DNA from: Anaerospora hongkongensis | Lineage (GTDB): Bacteria > Bacillota > Negativicutes > Sporomusales > DSM-15969 | NCBI RefSeq assembly: GCF_004339805.1 | Contig: NZ_SLUI01000004.1 | Location: forward strand, 248,001 to 312,000 | Length of the DNA: 64,000 nt | Direction of reading: 5' to 3' | Part shown: piece after piece, positions 60,841-64,000 of the stretch | Layout: each line of letters opens with the position of its first letter | How positions within the stretch are numbered: the stretch's first letter is position 1 | Program-made: the position numbers and the translations under genes | The notes under the pieces: generated by a model | Told to the model about the DNA's origin: nothing | The model's database searches: none | What the model saw: the letters and a program-made list of their open reading frames with translations, nothing else

Positions 60841-62487
60841 ATGGCGAACGGGAAAAGACAACGGGTACACAAACTTTCTGCTGTTTTTGCTCCAGCTGCA
60901 ACAGCAACAACCAGTGAGAATCTGCGAGTTTTGCGCAGGCTGATTAATGGCGGTGCGGAAGTAGGGGAAGCCTTGAGCGCGCTTGCCAGCCATTTGCGAC
61001 AAGTGGCAGCTCCTCAAAATGAACCTTTTATGTTTATGCCAGACCTATCGCAAAACAAGCGGCTGCTGGAAGTAGTCTTTCGCGATTGCAGCGACGTAAA
61101 ATATCGTGATTTTATGCTTGGGGAGCAAAACGCTTTACTGGTATATGTCGATGGCATGGCTGGCAATGAGCGGCTGGATGAGTTCGTACTGGCCCCGCTG
61201 CTCAAGTTTCCCCAAACCGACAGCATTACCAGCTTACAGGTCTTGCATGGACTTTTGCCGGTTGTTTCATTAAAAAACAGTACAAGTGCCGCAGGAATCA
61301 TTACTGATGTGATGAGTGGATTTGCGGCCTTGTTCATTGACGGCATTGCAGACTGTCTGTTAATTGAAGCACGGCAGTACCGCAAGCGTCCCATCAATAT
61401 AACCCAAAACGAAACGGTTATTCTTGGTTCCCACGAGGCCTTTAATGAGGATTTATCTGATAGCATTGCGCTTATCCGCCGCCGCTGCCGTGATAATAAC
61501 ATTAAAGTCCGCATGCTGCAAATCGGTGAAAGAAGCAAAACGGCTGTGGCGCTTATTTATGCTGCTAATTTGGTAAAGCCGGGCTTGTTGGAAGAGGTGG
61601 AACAGCGACTCAAGCGGATCAAAATCGATCGGATAACATCTACCTCTAATGTGGAAGAACAGATCATTGATCATCCCTGGTCACCTTTCCCGCAGACGCA
61701 ATCAACAGAGCGGCCTGACAAAGTAGTGGCTTCCCTCTATGAAGGGCGAGTTGCCATTTTCCTGGATAATATTAGTGACGCGCTGCTGGTGCCGACTACC
61801 TATGCGCAGATCCTGCAGGCAGCAGAAGATTATTCGACACCGGCACTTGTAACAAGCTTAACCAGGGTTACCCGCTTTTTTTCCACTGCTGTTGCCATTT
61901 TTCTGCCGGCCTTTTATATTGCGCTGGTATCTTACCATCCGGGCATGATTCCCACTGCCTTAGCCATTTCATTAGCGGAACAGCGGCTGCGCTCCCCCTT
62001 TCCCGCCTTTATGGAGGCCTTATTTATGGAGGTTTTAATTGAGCTGTTCCAGGAGGCTGTTATCCGGCTGCCGCAGAAAATTTCCGGCGCCGCCGGGGTG
62101 GTCGGCGCTTTGGTTATCGGCACAACCGTTGTTGAGGCAGGACTGGTAAATGCGCTTTTGGTGGTCATCACATCCCTTACTGCAATTGCTTCTTTTACGA
62201 TGCCCACATACAGCTTCAGCACTTCCCTGCGCGTTCTGCGCGTCCCCACTATTATTATGGCTTCTGTGCTAGGGTTGTATGGGATCGCCCTCAGTTTAAT
62301 GGTTATCGTCACGCATTTGTGTTCGTTGCGCAGTTTTGGTGAGTCTTACGGAGGAAACTTGTTTAATATTACGTTGCTGCGGGACTGGAAAGACACGTTC
62401 TTCCGGTTTCCCAATACCTTACTGAGGAATAGGCCGAAGCAAATGGGCAGTCAGGATGAGAATCGGATGGGAAAGAAGGACAGCTAA
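60841..62487 (+). CDS. gerAA: Spore germination receptor subunit A
   Basis: 548 residues of the GerA family. The N-terminal cytoplasmic half (about 1-290) contains LGEQNALLVYVDGM and the GerA helical signature DCLLIEARQYRKRPI; the C-terminal half holds four to five membrane segments from about 325 (TPALVTSLTRVTRFFSTAVAIFLPAFYIALVSYHP). It forms a nutrient receptor in the spore inner membrane with GerAB and GerAC, which follow. Start chosen at ATG 60841, six bases after GAGGG; an ATG at 60793 has no good site. Sigma-G control is usual; the only candidate here (GTATA at 60758 with N18) has a poor -10. Confidence 0.93.
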   Translation: MANGKRQRVHKLSAVFAPAATATTSENLRVLRRLINGGAEVGEALSALASHLRQVAAPQNEPFMFMPDLSQNKRLLEVVFRDCSDVKYRDFMLGEQNALLVYVDGMAGNERLDEFVLAPLLKFPQTDSITSLQVLHGLLPVVSLKNSTSAAGIITDVMSGFAALFIDGIADCLLIEARQYRKRPINITQNETVILGSHEAFNEDLSDSIALIRRRCRDNNIKVRMLQIGERSKTAVALIYAANLVKPGLLEEVEQRLKRIKIDRITSTSNVEEQIIDHPWSPFPQTQSTERPDKVVASLYEGRVAIFLDNISDALLVPTTYAQILQAAEDYSTPALVTSLTRVTRFFSTAVAIFLPAFYIALVSYHPGMIPTALAISLAEQRLRSPFPAFMEALFMEVLIELFQEAVIRLPQKISGAAGVVGALVIGTTVVEAGLVNALLVVITSLTAIASFTMPTYSFSTSLRVLRVPTIIMASVLGLYGIALSLMVIVTHLCSLRSFGESYGGNLFNITLLRDWKDTFFRFPNTLLRNRPKQMGSQDENRMGKKDS

Positions 62488-62488
62488 T

Positions 62489-63595
62489 ATGGGAAATCTG
62501 GAAAAACGCACAGCCATGACACCCACGCAGTTTGCCTTTATGTTTGCCGTAATCGGTACCGGCACGGCTGTACTTGTTATGCCGGCGACACTGGTGCCGG
62601 TTGCCGCTCAGCATACCTGGGTAAGTGTACTGCTTGGTGCCGGTTTGTACTTTCTGGTCAGCATAATCATGATTAAGCTCGGAGATTGTTTTCCTGGTGA
62701 GTCAATTATTGAGTATCTACCCCGTGTCTGTGGTTCAGTATTAGCAGTGGCAACATTTGTACTCTTTACGGCGGTACTGCTTGTTCAAAGCTCGGTAAGA
62801 GTCCAATCGTTTGGCCGGGAAATTGTCTTTTTTATGTTTGACCGGACCCCAATTGAGATCGTGATCCTGCCTTTTTTAATCGTATGCGCTTACGGTGCGG
62901 TACAGGATTTGGGCACAATTGTCCGCCTCTCGCAAGCCCTGCTCTTTATCAGCGCTTTTCCCTTGCTGGGCTTACTATTGCTCAGTTTAATCAATGTTCA
63001 GGCCATTAATTTTTATCCGCTTTGGCCAATTAATGGGATGGGAATACTGAAGGGGGCCATTTTCAGCTGGCCTTATTATTGGGGGTACGAGGTCCTGCTT
63101 ATGCTGCTGCCGGCTATTGACCGGCAGCAAACCAGTCTGTTAACTGCTGTAGCCGGCAGCTTTGTCTTTAAGATCGTGCTAATGCTGCTGGCCTTTATTT
63201 CTACTGTAGGCAGCATGACGGTAGCGGGAGTAAACAATATTATTTACCCCACATTACTTGCAGTACGGGGGATTAATCTTCCCGGAACTTTTATCGAACG
63301 CCTTGATAATTATCTCTTATTAAGCTGGATTCCCTTTGGCTATATCACAATTGTGATCTGGCTGTACATGGCAAGCCTTATCTGGAGTCAATATTTTGGG
63401 TTTCGTGACCATCGTCCTTTTACTATCGCTTTCAGTCTGGTTATTTTTATTGCCAGTATGGCGCTGCATGACTACAGCCGCTACTTAAATATGGTCTTAG
63501 TAAGCCGCACACTGGGGTTTGGTTTCTCTGTGATCATTATACCAATTGTCTATGTGGTCGTGAAGTGGCGGAGAGGCAGGTGTAGCGATGGGTAA
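62489..63595 (+). CDS. gerAB: Spore germination receptor subunit B (transporter-like)
   Basis: 368 residues, about ten membrane segments, the APC-superfamily-like B subunit that binds germinants. Opens EKRTAMTPTQFAFMFAVIGTGTAVLVMPATLVPVA, typical of GerAB, with the PTQF motif. Start ATG 62489, two bases after the gerAA stop and eight bases after AAGGACAG. It overlaps gerAC by eight bases. Confidence 0.93.
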   Translation: MGNLEKRTAMTPTQFAFMFAVIGTGTAVLVMPATLVPVAAQHTWVSVLLGAGLYFLVSIIMIKLGDCFPGESIIEYLPRVCGSVLAVATFVLFTAVLLVQSSVRVQSFGREIVFFMFDRTPIEIVILPFLIVCAYGAVQDLGTIVRLSQALLFISAFPLLGLLLLSLINVQAINFYPLWPINGMGILKGAIFSWPYYWGYEVLLMLLPAIDRQQTSLLTAVAGSFVFKIVLMLLAFISTVGSMTVAGVNNIIYPTLLAVRGINLPGTFIERLDNYLLLSWIPFGYITIVIWLYMASLIWSQYFGFRDHRPFTIAFSLVIFIASMALHDYSRYLNMVLVSRTLGFGFSVIIIPIVYVVVKWRRGRCSDG

Positions 63596-64000
63596 GTCCA
63601 AAAGGCGCCTTGCCGTTGTTTACCTCCTGCTGGTAATCACTAGTACCCTTTTTCTGACAGGCTGCTGGGACCGTCATGAAATTCAGGACCGCAGCTTTGT
63701 TTTAGCCGTTGCCATTGATCTCGCTGACCAGGGTGACGAGCACAGCACGCCTTTGGAAACCTTTGCCGAGGGAAGCGGTCAGAAACCTTTGCGCTTAAGC
63801 CTGCAGGTACTCTCTCTCTCCCCTCAGAAAAGAGGCGAAAACAGTCCCAGTAAAACCTATGTTATTTCCAATACAGGCCGTTCTATCCACGAAATGCTGC
63901 GCGATGCAAATGGTCAGAACAGTAAACCGCTTTGGTTTGAACATATTCAAAGCATTATCATCAGTGAGGCCGCCGTCCGTAAGTTCGGCCTTACGCCGCT
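63588..64000 (+). CDS. gerAC: Spore germination receptor subunit C lipoprotein, truncated by window end
   Basis: The first 137 codons are present; the gene continues beyond base 64000. Lipoprotein signal ending LTGC, then WDRHEIQDRSFVLAVAIDLADQG, the strongly conserved GerAC opening. LRLSLQVLSLSPQKRGENSPSKTYVISNTG and PLWFEHIQSIIISEAAVRKFG follow as in domain 1. Start ATG 63588 with GAGAGGCAGG upstream. Completes an A-B-C gerA operon. Confidence 0.93.
   Translation, partial: MGKSKRRLAVVYLLLVITSTLFLTGCWDRHEIQDRSFVLAVAIDLADQGDEHSTPLETFAEGSGQKPLRLSLQVLSLSPQKRGENSPSKTYVISNTGRSIHEMLRDANGQNSKPLWFEHIQSIIISEAAVRKFGLTP

Overview
The window reads as a chromosomal segment of an anaerobic, endospore-forming Firmicute. 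Sporulation and germination genes run through it: spo0F, spoVT, a Fin-type anti-sigma-F factor, a YabM/SpoVB-type flippase, two SpoIID/LytB-domain proteins and a gerA operon. Gene order repeatedly matches Bacillus and Clostridia (ywiB-argS-rpoE-pyrG; spo0F-tal-glpX; fin-mfd-spoVT-yabM-yabN). A stand-alone [FeFe]-hydrogenase-type domain, a lactate racemase homologue and many c-di-GMP/PAS/chemotaxis proteins suggest a free-living anaerobe. My impression is a Negativicutes (Sporomusa-like) genome, but nothing in the window proves that.

Layout. 1-1.74 kb (minus): the start of a type-II NADH dehydrogenase, xpt and a LysR regulator, divergent from purL (1.87-5.6 kb). 5.7-19 kb: a PAS/PP2C/ATPase phosphatase, a proline/glutamine/glycine-repeat protein with a FliK-like end, a PHP phosphatase, a zinc-ribbon protein, two acyltransferase-type proteins behind a structured leader, a cyclophilin lipoprotein, a GIY-YIG protein, larA, an HD-GYP protein, a SpoIID-like protein with a sigma-G-type promoter, and a nuclease-fold protein. 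19.3-23.5 kb: ywiB-argS-rpoE-pyrG. 23.6-27.5 kb: sppA, a Yip1 protein and a large lipoprotein. 27.6-30.6 kb: spo0F (sigma-H-type promoter), a zinc protein, tal/fsa, glpX. 30.7-31.6 kb: a REP-associated tyrosine transposase element. 31.6-37.2 kb: a hydrogenase-like gene, then a biotin-regulated bioY-yhfS-yhfT operon with a dehydratase-like gene, then lepB. 37.4-47.8 kb: cell-wall, intramembrane-protease and sporulation genes around mfd, ending in hup. 48-55.5 kb: a phosphate island. 55.6-64 kb: a chemoreceptor, an EAL-GGDEF protein, a second SpoIID-like lipoprotein and gerAA-gerAB-gerAC (cut at the window edge).

The most interesting part is the phosphate island. A PhoR-like kinase lies divergent to a two-gene operon encoding an MGDG-synthase-family glycosyltransferase and a zinc-dependent phospholipase C. 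That operon, pstS and pstCA are each preceded by three TTAACA-type half-sites at exactly 11-bp spacing, and in each case a -10 box starts 20 bp after the last half-site. I infer a Pho-controlled membrane-lipid remodelling module: phospholipid is cut to diacylglycerol, which is then glycosylated to a phosphorus-free lipid, while Pi uptake is induced. The local pst locus lacks pstB and phoU. A second notable regulatory signal is a BirA-type operator overlapping a perfect TTGACA-N17-TATAAT promoter ahead of bioY-yhfS-yhfT, whose thiolase and dehydratase-like members both appear to lack a canonical catalytic residue.
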